Shown piece after piece: positions 8,461-16,593 of a stretch of 64,000 bases of DNA. Source of the stretch: an uncultured Arthrobacter sp. (lineage in GTDB: Bacteria; Actinomycetota; Actinomycetes; Actinomycetales; Micrococcaceae); contig NZ_CADCTE010000121.1 in assembly GCF_902805515.1 (NCBI RefSeq), positions 1-64,000 on the forward strand. Direction: 5' to 3'. The position numbers and the translations under genes were made by a program. How positions within the stretch are numbered: position 1 is the first letter of the stretch; each line of letters begins with the position of its first letter. A model generated the notes under the pieces. That model was not told the DNA's origin, made no database searches, and was given only the letters and a program-made list of their open reading frames with translations.

Positions 8461-9939
8461 TCAGCGCCCGACGGCGACCCGCGCGTCGGTTTCCTTCGCG
8501 GGGAAGGCCGGAGGATGGACCCCGGCCATTTCCTCCATCACCCGCACCACCTGGCAGCTGTAGCCGAACTCGTTGTCGTACCAGACGTACAGCACCAGGA
8601 AGGTGTCATTGGCGATGGTCGCCAGGCCGTCGACGATTCCGGCGCGCCGCGAGCCGACGAAGTCGGTTGAGACAACCTCGGGCGAGTCGATGTAGTCGAT
8701 CTGCTTGCGCAGGTCCGACTGCAGCGACATCTCCCGCAGGTAGGCGTTCACCTCCTCCTTCGTCGTGCCGGTGCGCAGGGTGAGGTTCAGGATCGCGATG
8801 GAGACATCCGGGGTGGGGACGCGGATGGAACTGCCGGTCAGCTTCCCCTCGAGTTCGGGCAGCGCTTTGGCTACGGCCTTCGCCGCGCCGGTCTCCGTGA
8901 GCACCATGTTCAGGGCCGCCGACCGTCCCCGCCGGTCTCCGCGGTGGAAGTTGTCGATGAGGTTCTGGTCGTTGGTGAAGGAGTGGACCGTCTCCACGTG
9001 CCCGTGCACCACCCCGAACCGGTCATTGACGGCCTTCAGCACGGGCGTGATCGCGTTCGTGGTGCACGACGCCGCCGTGATGATGGTGTCGTCCCCGCTG
9101 ATGGTTCCGTGATTGATGCCATGCACGATGTTCTTCAGTGCGCCCTTGCCCGGCGCGGTCAGCAGGACCTTCGCCGCACCCTTGCTGCGCAGGTGCTGGG
9201 ACAGCCCCTCGGCGTCGCGCCACCGGCCGGTGTTGTCCACGACGAGCGCATCCTTAATGCCGTAGCGCGTATAGTCGATGGTCGCGGGGTCGTTCGAGTA
9301 GATCACCTGGATGGGGATCCCGTTCGCGGTGATGATCTCCGCTTCCTCGTCCACCTGGATGGTTCCCTCGAAGGAGCCGTGGACCGAATCGCGGCGCAGC
9401 AGACTCGCCCGCTTGATGAGGTCGTTGTCGGAGCCGCGCCGGACGACGACGGCGCGTAGCCGCAGGCCATGCCCGCCACCGGCCTTTTCGATGAGCAGGC
9501 GGGCCAGAAGGCGGCCGATCCGGCCGAAACCGTAGAGGACGACGTCGGTACTCGTCCGCTCGTCGCGGCCGCCCTTCCCGACGACGTCGGCGAGTTCGTC
9601 GCGGAGGAAGTCCTCGAGTGAGCGGCTCCCGCCCTCGAGGTCGTACTGCGAGCGCAGCCTTGCGATGTCGATCGCCGCCGCGCCGAGATCGAGGCGCGAG
9701 AGGATCTCGAGCATCGGCAGAGTGTCCTCGAGCCGGAGTTCCTCGGTGCTGATCCGCCGCGCGAACCGGTGCGCCTTGAGGATGTTCATTGTCGATTTAT
9801 TGATGAGGCTGCGGCCGTGGATGCTGGTGACCACATTGTTGGTGCGGTACAGGCGGCCGATCAGCGGAATCATCGCTTCGGCGAGCGCCTCGCGGTCCAT
9901 CCAGGTCCCGCGGCTCGTGGTCGGATCGTGGTGCGTCAA
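8461..9939 (-). CDS. gapB: Glyceraldehyde-3-phosphate dehydrogenase, GapB-type with N-terminal extension
   Basis: A 492-residue NAD(P)-dependent enzyme interconverting glyceraldehyde 3-phosphate and 1,3-bisphosphoglycerate. The GAPDH core starts near residue 132, with the nucleotide-binding YGFGRIGR (136-143), catalytic Cys292 in SCTTNAITP and catalytic His319 in TVHSFTNDQ. The first 130 residues are an added helical domain (LIGRLYRTNNVVTSIHGRSL), as in Corynebacterium glutamicum GapB (about 480 residues), which functions mainly in gluconeogenesis. The start is TTG at 9939 with GAGGGA upstream; an ATG at 9900 would remove 13 residues. It stands alone as a transcription unit between a hairpin terminator and a divergent gene. 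Confidence 0.93.
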   Translation of the reverse strand: MTHHDPTTSRGTWMDREALAEAMIPLIGRLYRTNNVVTSIHGRSLINKSTMNILKAHRFARRISTEELRLEDTLPMLEILSRLDLGAAAIDIARLRSQYDLEGGSRSLEDFLRDELADVVGKGGRDERTSTDVVLYGFGRIGRLLARLLIEKAGGGHGLRLRAVVVRRGSDNDLIKRASLLRRDSVHGSFEGTIQVDEEAEIITANGIPIQVIYSNDPATIDYTRYGIKDALVVDNTGRWRDAEGLSQHLRSKGAAKVLLTAPGKGALKNIVHGINHGTISGDDTIITAASCTTNAITPVLKAVNDRFGVVHGHVETVHSFTNDQNLIDNFHRGDRRGRSAALNMVLTETGAAKAVAKALPELEGKLTGSSIRVPTPDVSIAILNLTLRTGTTKEEVNAYLREMSLQSDLRKQIDYIDSPEVVSTDFVGSRRAGIVDGLATIANDTFLVLYVWYDNEFGYSCQVVRVMEEMAGVHPPAFPAKETDARVAVGR

Positions 9940-10203
9940 CTGTGTCCCTCACTGCGCCGGGAGCACCGGCGCGTACTCATCCAGCCGGATGGGACGCAGG
10001 GATAGCGCCAGGCATCGTCGACTGGTCGTTTGACTCATTACACCGCGTCCGGTGGGTGCCGGCCAACTCGAAGTACCGCCTTGCATGCCGCCGTCGATGC
10101 TGGACACCCGACCCGAAGGTGCGCGCCGTCCGCTGCCGGGCCGCGTCCCGCAGTATTTGCGCAATTTTTCACCCATCGGGGCCGCCGAAGGATTTCCCGC
10201 CCT

Positions 10204-10209
10204 TAGGCT
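10204..10209 (+). promoter_or_regulatory. -10 box of leaderless promoter
   Basis: TAGGCT matches the actinobacterial TANNNT -10 consensus and lies exactly six bases before the ATG at 10216, so transcription should start at or next to the start codon. Confidence 0.55.
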
Positions 10210-10215
10210 CATCGG

Positions 10216-10812
10216 ATGGGCTCCTGGGGGACGGAAATTTTCGACAATACCGACGCTTCGGACGTTCGGCGCGAGTTCGAGGACCACCTTGCGAAAGGGG
10301 CCACTCTGGAGGAGGCCACCGCCCGGATCCGCAACGACTTCGGCGTTGACAGGGCCTTCGCGCTCTCCAGGGGCGAGAAGGACAACGATGTGTGGCTCGG
10401 CCTCGCCGCCGTCCACCACGAGAGGGGGTATTCCTCGCCGGCGGTTGCCGCCCGGGCCCTTGGCATTGTCGAATCCCGCGAGGAACTGGAACGGTGGCTC
10501 CAGGAGGACCGTCCGGCGCGCGCGGCTGCGCTCGCCGGCTTGGGGCGGGCCGTACAGGATGCGAACCCCGGCGTAGGGCCCCAGCGGACACCGCCCTTCT
10601 GGGCTCGCCTTGCACGCCTGCGGCGCATGCAGTGGTGGACCCGTGTACTGGTGGCGGCTCTGATCGCGCTCGGGCTTTCCCTGGTCCTGATGGCATGGGG
10701 GCACTCGGTCGCCTCCGCCACGGCATTGCCCATGCTCGCGTGGGTCGTTTATACGGGAAGGACGATCTGGCACCAATTCCTGGTGTGGCTCGGCTTCCGC
10801 AGAAAAGGTTGA
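10216..10812 (+). CDS. Unknown protein with MGSWGTxxFDN N-terminal motif and membrane tail
   Basis: A 198-residue protein of unknown function. The first 100 residues are polar: the N-terminus MGSWGTEIFDNTDASDVR resembles a widespread uncharacterised family (MGxWGTxxFDNDxAxD, DUF4259-like), followed by a helical region with EEATARIRNDFG and WLGLAAVHHERG. After a linker (about 115-135), two hydrophobic segments (about 142-164 and 168-185) anchor it in the membrane, and the C-terminus is basic. The start codon is fixed by a TAGGCT -10 box six bases upstream and has no ribosome site. The membrane tail is not usual in the soluble members I know. It precedes, and may be partly co-transcribed with, the M14 peptidase gene 60 bases downstream. 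Confidence 0.7.
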   Translation: MGSWGTEIFDNTDASDVRREFEDHLAKGATLEEATARIRNDFGVDRAFALSRGEKDNDVWLGLAAVHHERGYSSPAVAARALGIVESREELERWLQEDRPARAAALAGLGRAVQDANPGVGPQRTPPFWARLARLRRMQWWTRVLVAALIALGLSLVLMAWGHSVASATALPMLAWVVYTGRTIWHQFLVWLGFRRKG

Positions 10813-10872
10813 CACAAGCAACCGGTAACGGTTGACTCAGGACACCACATTCGCTCCTTGGGGAGGAACACC

Positions 10873-11913
10873 ATGACGTCATCCAGAAAATTCGCCGCCC
10901 TCTCGCTGGCCGTCCTGCTCACCACCGGGGCAACGGCCGCGGCTCCGGCCTTCGCTGTGGGCGAGGGCCCGAACTACGGCGGCCACGAGACCATCAACAC
11001 CTCGATCCTGCGCTCCTATGACGAGGTCGTCGCGGAGCTGAAGAACCAGGATGCCCGCCAGCCCGCGCTTGAACTTGAGGTGATCGGTCAGTCGGTCAAG
11101 GGCCGGGACCTGTATGTGGCGAAGTACATCAGCAATCCGGACAACCCCACGATCCTCTACCTGACGCAGCAGCACGGCAACGAGCAGCTCACCACCGAGG
11201 GTGCCCTGGAATTCATCAAGCACCTGGGGACGGGAAAGTCCCGCGGCGTGCTTGAGGGCGTGAACATCCTGGTGGTGCCCATGCTGAACCCCGACGGTGC
11301 CATGGGGGACGTCAACTTCCCGCTCGACGGCTACATCGCCGACGGCGGAAGGACACTGACGCGGGCCAACGCCAACGGGGTCGACCTCAACCGCGATCAC
11401 GTGAACAAACTCCAGCCCGAGACCCAGGCCCTCCACAACAACGTCATGCGGGCCTACGACATCGACTACATGATCGACCTTCACCATCAGGGAACCCAGA
11501 GCGAACGCGACGGGCGGCTGGTTTCGGGCTCGATCCTCTACCCGACCACCGCCAATGTCGCCCCTGCTGTCCTTGAAGGCTCCAAGCGGCTCGGATCGGT
11601 GGTGTTCGACGCCGTCGACTCCACCGGGTGGGGACACCTGGGCCGGTATGTCGGCGGCACGGCGGAGACGATCAGCCGCAACGGGATCGCCGTGGAGTAC
11701 GGCATCTCGACGCTGCTCTTCGAGATGCGCGGCATGTCGGACAACACCGCCGAATCCGCGGTGCTGGGCCAGAAGAGCAACGGCTACCTGATCCGGCAGA
11801 CCGTGCTGACCCTCGACGCAACGGCCCGTGCCATCGCGGACGGCTCGATCAATTCCGCCGACACCTCCTTCTGGGACACGCTCGCGGAGCAGACCACCCG
11901 TCCGACCGAGTAG
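10873..11913 (+). CDS. Secreted M14 zinc carboxypeptidase
   Basis: A 346-residue exported metallopeptidase that should remove C-terminal residues from peptides outside the cell. A Sec signal peptide occupies about residues 1-29 (cleavage near PAFA-V). The M14 zinc site is complete: His101 and Glu104 in QQHGNEQ and His204 in MIDLHHQG. The substrate-binding Arg174 lies in DLNRDH, and the general base Glu284 in LLFEMRG. NPDG (family motif) sits between. The ATG at 10873 is chosen over an upstream TTG because GGGAGGA ends seven bases before it. A strong hairpin follows the stop. The peptide preference is unknown. Confidence 0.92.
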   Translation: MTSSRKFAALSLAVLLTTGATAAAPAFAVGEGPNYGGHETINTSILRSYDEVVAELKNQDARQPALELEVIGQSVKGRDLYVAKYISNPDNPTILYLTQQHGNEQLTTEGALEFIKHLGTGKSRGVLEGVNILVVPMLNPDGAMGDVNFPLDGYIADGGRTLTRANANGVDLNRDHVNKLQPETQALHNNVMRAYDIDYMIDLHHQGTQSERDGRLVSGSILYPTTANVAPAVLEGSKRLGSVVFDAVDSTGWGHLGRYVGGTAETISRNGIAVEYGISTLLFEMRGMSDNTAESAVLGQKSNGYLIRQTVLTLDATARAIADGSINSADTSFWDTLAEQTTRPTE

Positions 11914-11927
11914 CCGCCGCCGGCGTT

Positions 11928-11965
11928 CAGGCCCCGCCGGCTGGCGAACCCGCTGGCGGGGCCTG
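11928..11965 (+). terminator. Terminator after M14 peptidase
   Basis: CAGGCCCCGCC (11928-11938) pairs perfectly with GGCGGGGCCTG (11955-11965). It lies 14 bases after the peptidase stop and between convergent genes, so it may serve both strands. Confidence 0.75.
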
Positions 11966-12016
11966 CTCGCCCAGGCGTCCGGCCGGCCCGCTGGGGCGGC
12001 TGAACGGATGCTCGTC

Positions 12017-12892
12017 TCAGTTGGGGTTCGAGAGGAGGGTGCGGGAGAGGAAATCCCGGATCAGGGCTCCGGCTTCCTCAAGGTGGCTCTCCAGCAGGAA
12101 GTGGCCGCCGTCGAGGAGGTGGATCTCGGCGTCCGGCAGGTCCCGGCCGAACGCGGTGGCCCCGGGGTGGATGAAGATGAGGTCGTTCTTGCCCCACACC
12201 GCCAGCAGCGGCACCTGGCTGTCCCGGAAATACTCGTGGAGTCTGGGGTAGAGGTCCCGGTTGGTGGAGTACTTGCCCAGCAGGGCCACCTGAGCGTCGA
12301 GGACCCCGGGGCGGCTGATCAGTGCGAAGTCCTGGGTCCAGGTGTCGGGGCTGATCAGCGAGGGATCCGGCACCCCGTGGGTGTACTGCCACTGAATCGC
12401 CTCAAGGCCGAGGACCTCGCCGATGGCCGCGGCTTTTTCAGGAGTCGGATCGGCGTTGAAGTCCCAGACCGGGCCCCAGAAGGCGTCGTCGAAGCCGTCC
12501 TCGTAGCCGTTGCCGTTCTGCGTGATGATCGCGGTAATCCGCTCGGGATGGTTCAGTGCGAGGCGCCACCCGACGGGGGCGCCGTAGTCCTGGACGTAGA
12601 TCGCATACCGGTCGACGCCCAGTTGCTCCAGGAGCCCGTCGACGCAGCGGGTAAGGGAATCGAAGTCGTAGGAGAACTCCTCGACAGACGGGGCAGCAGA
12701 GTGGCCGTAGGCGATCAGGTCGGGGGCAATCACATGGAAGCGGTCCGCCAGCAGGGGAATCAGGTTCCGGAACATGAAGCTGCTCGTCGGGGCACCGTGA
12801 AGGAGCACCACCGCGGGCGCGGCCGGGTCCCCCGCCTCACGGTAGAACACATTGAGACCCTCGACGTCGGCATTGCGGTGATGGATGGGCAT
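12017..12892 (-). CDS. Alpha/beta hydrolase, haloalkane dehalogenase/epoxide hydrolase-like
   Basis: A 291-residue soluble alpha/beta-fold hydrolase. The nucleophile is Asp102 in VQDYGAPVG, where dehalogenases and epoxide hydrolases carry aspartate instead of serine. An acid, Asp237, lies in GKNDLIF, and the catalytic His264 in DGGHFLLESH. The oxyanion-hole segment is HGAPTSS (32-38). True haloalkane dehalogenases have HGNPTSS and a tryptophan after the nucleophile; here those halide-binding positions are Ala34 and Tyr103, so a different activity such as epoxide or fluoroacetate-type hydrolysis is likely. The ATG at 12892 is preceded by GGGAGG; an upstream frame to 12967 has no such site. It is monocistronic. 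Confidence 0.87.
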   Translation of the reverse strand: MPIHHRNADVEGLNVFYREAGDPAAPAVVLLHGAPTSSFMFRNLIPLLADRFHVIAPDLIAYGHSAAPSVEEFSYDFDSLTRCVDGLLEQLGVDRYAIYVQDYGAPVGWRLALNHPERITAIITQNGNGYEDGFDDAFWGPVWDFNADPTPEKAAAIGEVLGLEAIQWQYTHGVPDPSLISPDTWTQDFALISRPGVLDAQVALLGKYSTNRDLYPRLHEYFRDSQVPLLAVWGKNDLIFIHPGATAFGRDLPDAEIHLLDGGHFLLESHLEEAGALIRDFLSRTLLSNPN

Positions 12893-13000
12893 GGTGACCT
12901 CCCGTGCGGTCCAAGCGGGTGAACCACAGCGAACACGCCGGTGCGCCGCCGTGTCAATGATCCGCACTGAAGGAGACGGGGCAGTGCCGGATTATTACCG

Positions 13001-13039
13001 CCGGGCCGGGCCTGGATCCTGCCTGCAGCCCCGGCCCGG
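13001..13039 (-). terminator. Terminator after sigma/anti-sigma operon
   Basis: CCGGGCCGGG (13001-13010) is exactly complementary to CCCGGCCCGG (13030-13039). It lies 24 bases past the anti-sigma stop codon on the minus strand. Confidence 0.6.
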
Positions 13040-13062
13040 ACCTGGCGGCTGTCGAAAGGACA

Positions 13063-13788
13063 TCAGAGTGTCGCCGCCGCGAACCGCTTGCCGTCCGAGT
13101 TCTCGATCATGACGGCCCGGACCTTCGAAGGATCGAAAATCGCGCTTCCGTTGATCGTTGCTCCTTCGGCCGCGCCCTTTTCGGAGATGACCCAGCTCCC
13201 GGCGATCTCCCGGTTCCCGTCGATGCCCTCAACGATGAGCCGGCACCGTTCTCCGGCGGGGATGCCGGTCACAGCAGCATTGACCTTCACGAACCCGGCC
13301 GCCGGCTGGACGCTCACGGTGAGCCGCGTGCCGGTGGCCGCGTCGACGGTGCTCGCATACCGGGTTCCCGGCACCTCGGTTGCGGGAGCGGTGGCCGCCG
13401 GTGGGGCGGACGGAACGGGGGTGGACGCCTGCGGGGCGTTCATCGTGTAACCCACCGTCCCGCTGACTCCCGCGACGAGCGCCACCAGTGCTGCGGCCGC
13501 CGCGAAGGTGGCCACCCGACGCCGTCCGGCGCGTGCCTGCGGTGCCGCAAGGGTCCGGCTCTGCCGGAGGGTGCGCTGCAGCAGCAGGTCCGCGTCGGGC
13601 GGCGGCCCTTCAAGCAGGGCTTCCGGGGGGAGGGACCGCAGGGAGCCTTCGAGCGCCCGCAGGGAGGCGAGCTCATCGCGGCAGGCCTGGCACGCCGCGA
13701 GATGGTCCCGCGCGCGCCTCTCCTCCTCGCCGGTCAGCTCGTCCATCCACACTGCCTGGACATCGAGGTGGGCATCAAACATGTTCAT
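13063..13788 (-). CDS. Zinc-binding transmembrane anti-sigma factor
   Basis: A 241-residue membrane anti-sigma factor. The cytoplasmic N-terminus carries the zinc-binding ZAS motif His29-x3-Cys33-x2-Cys36 (HLAACQAC). A single membrane helix follows (about residues 93-114), then a threonine/proline/alanine-rich linker and an extracytoplasmic domain of about 100 residues resembling RskA C-terminal regions. It would sequester the ECF sigma factor encoded immediately upstream and release it after proteolysis or redox change. Its start (ATG 13788, or ATG 13782) lies inside the sigma gene, so the two are translationally coupled. A terminator follows. Confidence 0.9.
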   Translation of the reverse strand: MNMFDAHLDVQAVWMDELTGEEERRARDHLAACQACRDELASLRALEGSLRSLPPEALLEGPPPDADLLLQRTLRQSRTLAAPQARAGRRRVATFAAAAALVALVAGVSGTVGYTMNAPQASTPVPSAPPAATAPATEVPGTRYASTVDAATGTRLTVSVQPAAGFVKVNAAVTGIPAGERCRLIVEGIDGNREIAGSWVISEKGAAEGATINGSAIFDPSKVRAVMIENSDGKRFAAATL

Positions 13789-14329
13789 GGGCTACTCCTT
13801 CCATGTTGAGCCCCAGATCATTGAAGCGCTCCCGCAGAGTGCGCAGGGCGTAGTACGTTCGGGACTTTACGGTGCCCGGTGGAATGCCGAGCCGCTCCGC
13901 CGTCTCTCCAACCGTCCGCCCCTCAAGGTAGACGCATCTCAGCACATCACGGTGGTCGGAGGACAACTGTGCCAGCGCATCCATTGTCACCATGGTGGTC
14001 ACGACCGACGCCGAATGGTCGGGCTCCAGCGGCACGGTCATTTCGTTTTCGGCAACCTCGAGCGGCCGGGCATTACGCGCCCGAATCCGGTCGGTAATGA
14101 TGTTGCGGACCACCGTGAGGAGCCATCCGCGCACTGACCCTTTGCCGTTGCCGAGGGTTTGCTCGTGCTTCCACGCCCGGATCAGGGTTTCCTGCACAAT
14201 ATCCTCGGCGGCGGCCCGGTCGCCGGTGAGGCGGGTGGCGTACGCGAGCATCGCGTTGCCGTGCTCCTGGAAGAGGGCGCGGATGAATTCGTCCCCGGGG
14301 TCCACCTGGGCCCGCCGTCGTAGGATCAT
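13775..14329 (-). CDS. ECF RNA polymerase sigma factor
   Basis: A 184-residue ECF sigma factor directing polymerase to a stress regulon. Region 2 includes FIRALFQEHGNAMLAYATRL and the core-binding AEDIVQETLIRAWK; region 4 has VLRCVYLEGRTVGETAERLG and the helix-turn-helix GIPPGTVKSRTYYALRTLRE. The ATG at 14329 is preferred; a TTG at 14377 would add 16 residues without clear homology. Its 3' end overlaps the anti-sigma start by 14 bases, a standard sigma/anti-sigma arrangement. The pair resembles SigK/RskA or SigL/RslA systems; the signal is not evident from the neighbours. Confidence 0.92.
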   Translation of the reverse strand: MILRRRAQVDPGDEFIRALFQEHGNAMLAYATRLTGDRAAAEDIVQETLIRAWKHEQTLGNGKGSVRGWLLTVVRNIITDRIRARNARPLEVAENEMTVPLEPDHSASVVTTMVTMDALAQLSSDHRDVLRCVYLEGRTVGETAERLGIPPGTVKSRTYYALRTLRERFNDLGLNMEGVAHEHV

Positions 14330-14527
14330 TCGCCCTGTCCATTCATCGGGATCGACCGGCAGGCGGAATGCCCCCAAGCCCGGCCCCTACCCACTCCGGG
14401 AGCAGCGTTCTGTCGCGCAGACGCGTGCATGTCCCTCCTCAGCTTCTTTTCAGCGGTACAAAGGGGAACACGTGCCCCGGGCCGAACCGGTTCAATGGAC
14501 GGCCGGCGGATTGTGAGCTACTCCGGA

Positions 14528-14545
14528 TCCGCGCCTGGGCGCGGA
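14528..14545 (-). terminator. Short hairpin after DUF1996 gene
   Basis: TCCGCGC (14528-14534) pairs with GCGCGGA (14539-14545) around a CTGG loop, 11 bases past the DUF1996 stop on the minus strand. Confidence 0.45.
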
Positions 14546-14555
14546 AGGAAAGGCC

Positions 14556-15536
14556 CTACTCAGGGACGCAGTGCCGTCCCTCGTTGAGGCACCGGACCAC
14601 GCTGTCCATCAGCCCGGCGGACATCAGGTTGATGAAGTGGGCGTGGTCACTCACCGGGCTGGAGCGTTCCTCCGGGAACGCGTCGACAACGTACCGGGCG
14701 CCGTCGGGCACGGCATAGGCCACCTCAAGGTGGAGCTGCGGCACCGGGAACGTGCCCGGCGGGCAGAAGCCGGCGCCGTCCGGGTAGCCGAGGTGGGAGC
14801 GGTGGTTGGGGCTGTCGACCGACCGTCCGTCCCAGCAGCTGGGGAAATCAAAGATGCGCACGGTGTCTTCGCCAGTGGGGCAGAGCGGATAGTGCCGGCT
14901 GGCTAGGTCGGGGCTGCCCGAGCAGGACCACCGCAGGTGGTCCGTCCCCGCCCCGGCCTGGGTGTACCCGTGGGCGTTTCCCGCGCCGGTGCGGACATTC
15001 GGGGCCAGCGGCACGACATTGGCTGCAGGGCTGCCCCGGAACTCAATGCGGACAGAGCGCGGGGTGAGGATGGCGTCGTCGTCGGCCGCTGCGCCGTGCG
15101 TGCCGTACCCGGCCCCCGGATCGACCCTGAGCACGGGCCAGTAGTAGGACGACCGGTCGCCGTTCGTGCAGGTGGTCCCGGCCGCCGTGAGGCTCTCCTC
15201 GGTGGAGAAGGCGTTGGTGGAGAGATTGCCGACGTAATCGTGGACGTGGTGCGCAGCGCCGCGCTCGCCGGGGCTGACGACGAGGTTGTCGGAGTTCCGC
15301 ACCTTGCCGCTGTTCACTCCGCAGTCGACGGTGAACGACCCGAGGGAGGCCCCGGGCTGCACCTCCGGGGCGGCAGCGGCAGGGGGAGCCTTCGAAATCG
15401 ACTCGTACGCAGCGGCGCTCGGTGGCGACCCTGCGGCCCCCGGGAGGAGCAACAACCCCGCGGTGAGCGAGGCGAGAACGGCAAGGAGGAAGGCAAGGGC
15501 AGGAGCCTTGAACTTCCCTCCCGGGTCACCGAACAC
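14556..15536 (-). CDS. Exported DUF1996 domain protein
   Basis: A 326-residue secreted or membrane-anchored protein with an N-terminal hydrophobic segment (about residues 10-35) and an alanine/proline-rich linker. The DUF1996 domain spans about residues 68-315 with its hallmark motifs: HHVHDYVGN, YYWPVLR, IFDFPSCWDGRSVDSPNHRSH-type region, PQLHLEV and SDHAHFINLM. The many conserved histidines and paired cysteines suggest an extracellular metal- or carbohydrate-active protein, but no activity is established. The apparent start is GTG at 15536 with only a weak ribosome site. It faces away from a lipoprotein gene 252 bases upstream; that gap contains no further gene I can support. Confidence 0.87.
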   Translation of the reverse strand: MFGDPGGKFKAPALAFLLAVLASLTAGLLLLPGAAGSPPSAAAYESISKAPPAAAAPEVQPGASLGSFTVDCGVNSGKVRNSDNLVVSPGERGAAHHVHDYVGNLSTNAFSTEESLTAAGTTCTNGDRSSYYWPVLRVDPGAGYGTHGAAADDDAILTPRSVRIEFRGSPAANVVPLAPNVRTGAGNAHGYTQAGAGTDHLRWSCSGSPDLASRHYPLCPTGEDTVRIFDFPSCWDGRSVDSPNHRSHLGYPDGAGFCPPGTFPVPQLHLEVAYAVPDGARYVVDAFPEERSSPVSDHAHFINLMSAGLMDSVVRCLNEGRHCVPE

Positions 15537-15788
15537 GGAGTCGACCCACGGCAGACGGTGAAACGCTTGTTCCGTTGTGCCGGAAAAATCTGGAATTCAG
15601 GTGGTGCGCCTTCCGAACGAAGACCCGAAGCGGTGATGCGGAAACTGCGTGCCCGGGACCCCACTACTTTACCCGGTTCGCGGCCACGGACCGGCCGGAG
15701 CCCTGCCAGTGAACCGTTCGGCGACACGGTCCGTGTGGTGGATGTGATGGACCGCCATCGCCCCCACCCCCAGTCGAAGGACGATCGA

Positions 15789-16454
15789 ATGACCCTGAAC
15801 CGCACCGCCCTCAAAGCAGCACTGATCCCCGTTCTCCTGGCGACCCTCGCCGGCTGCAGCACGGCCGCCGAGCCCGCCTCGACCGCCTCCGCCGCGCCGT
15901 CCTCCACGGCCGCGCCCGCCCCGGCGGAGGCTGCACCCGAAGCGGGCGAAGCATCTCCGGCGCCCGCGAAGGCTCCGACGCTGGTGCGCACCCAAGGGGC
16001 CGTGCAGATCTTCGACGGCGCCGCCCCGACCCTGCTGGACACCGCCGATCGATACAGCGCCAAGAGCGCCATCCAGCTCACGGCTGGACCAGCGGCTGGC
16101 AACGCCGTGACGGACGCGGGCGGATTCTCCCTTTACCGCTTCGACAACGACACCGCCAACCCCTCCACGACCACCTGTGTCGATGACTGCGCCGTGAACT
16201 GGCCGCCGCTACTGGTGGACGGCACGGCCAAAATCTACACTGAGAACGTCGACGCCAGCCTGATCGGCTACGTCGAACGGTCCGACGGGACCTGCCAGGT
16301 GACTCTTGGCGGATGGCCCGTTTACTACTTCGCCGGGGATACAGCCCCGGGTCAGGCGCTTGGCCAGGGCATTGGGGGCACCTGGTTCACGATCGACGGA
16401 ACAGGCAAGAAGGCCGCCCAGACGGCTGCTCCGTCGGAGGTCCCGGGATACTAA
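15789..16454 (+). CDS. Secreted-repeat lipoprotein (Lipoprotein_15 family)
   Basis: A 221-residue lipoprotein. The signal peptide ends in the lipobox LAGC with lipidated Cys23. An alanine/proline/serine-rich linker (about 24-75) leads to two copies of the short secreted repeat of unknown function: one around GFSLYRFDNDTANPSTT-CVDDC-NWPPL, the other around GGWPVYYFAGD followed by GQGIGGTWFTI. Cysteines in TTTCVDDCA are conserved in this family. The ATG at 15789 is preceded by GAAGGACG; the frame stays open far upstream but lacks any signal sequence there. The function is unknown; relatives are cell-envelope proteins, sometimes linked to redox or haem chemistry. Confidence 0.88.
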   Translation: MTLNRTALKAALIPVLLATLAGCSTAAEPASTASAAPSSTAAPAPAEAAPEAGEASPAPAKAPTLVRTQGAVQIFDGAAPTLLDTADRYSAKSAIQLTAGPAAGNAVTDAGGFSLYRFDNDTANPSTTTCVDDCAVNWPPLLVDGTAKIYTENVDASLIGYVERSDGTCQVTLGGWPVYYFAGDTAPGQALGQGIGGTWFTIDGTGKKAAQTAAPSEVPGY

Positions 16455-16593
16455 GCCGGCATCCCGAGCCGATTGAACCCATTCCCCCTCAAGACCGCGA
16501 ATCGACCAGGCGTCGGTGGCGGCCTGCCCGGGCACGGGTGCCCTTCCGAGGGGACCCAGGAAACCCAGGAACCAGAAATTTCAGGAGACCATA

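Noticed and set aside
12017-12892. Calling this gene a haloalkane dehalogenase
   Set aside because: The halide-binding Asn and Trp positions are replaced, so only the fold-level call is supported.
14937-15788. An N-terminal extension of the lipoprotein frame by 284 codons
   Set aside because: It lies antisense to the DUF1996 gene; the lipoprotein signal and ribosome site fix the start at 15789.
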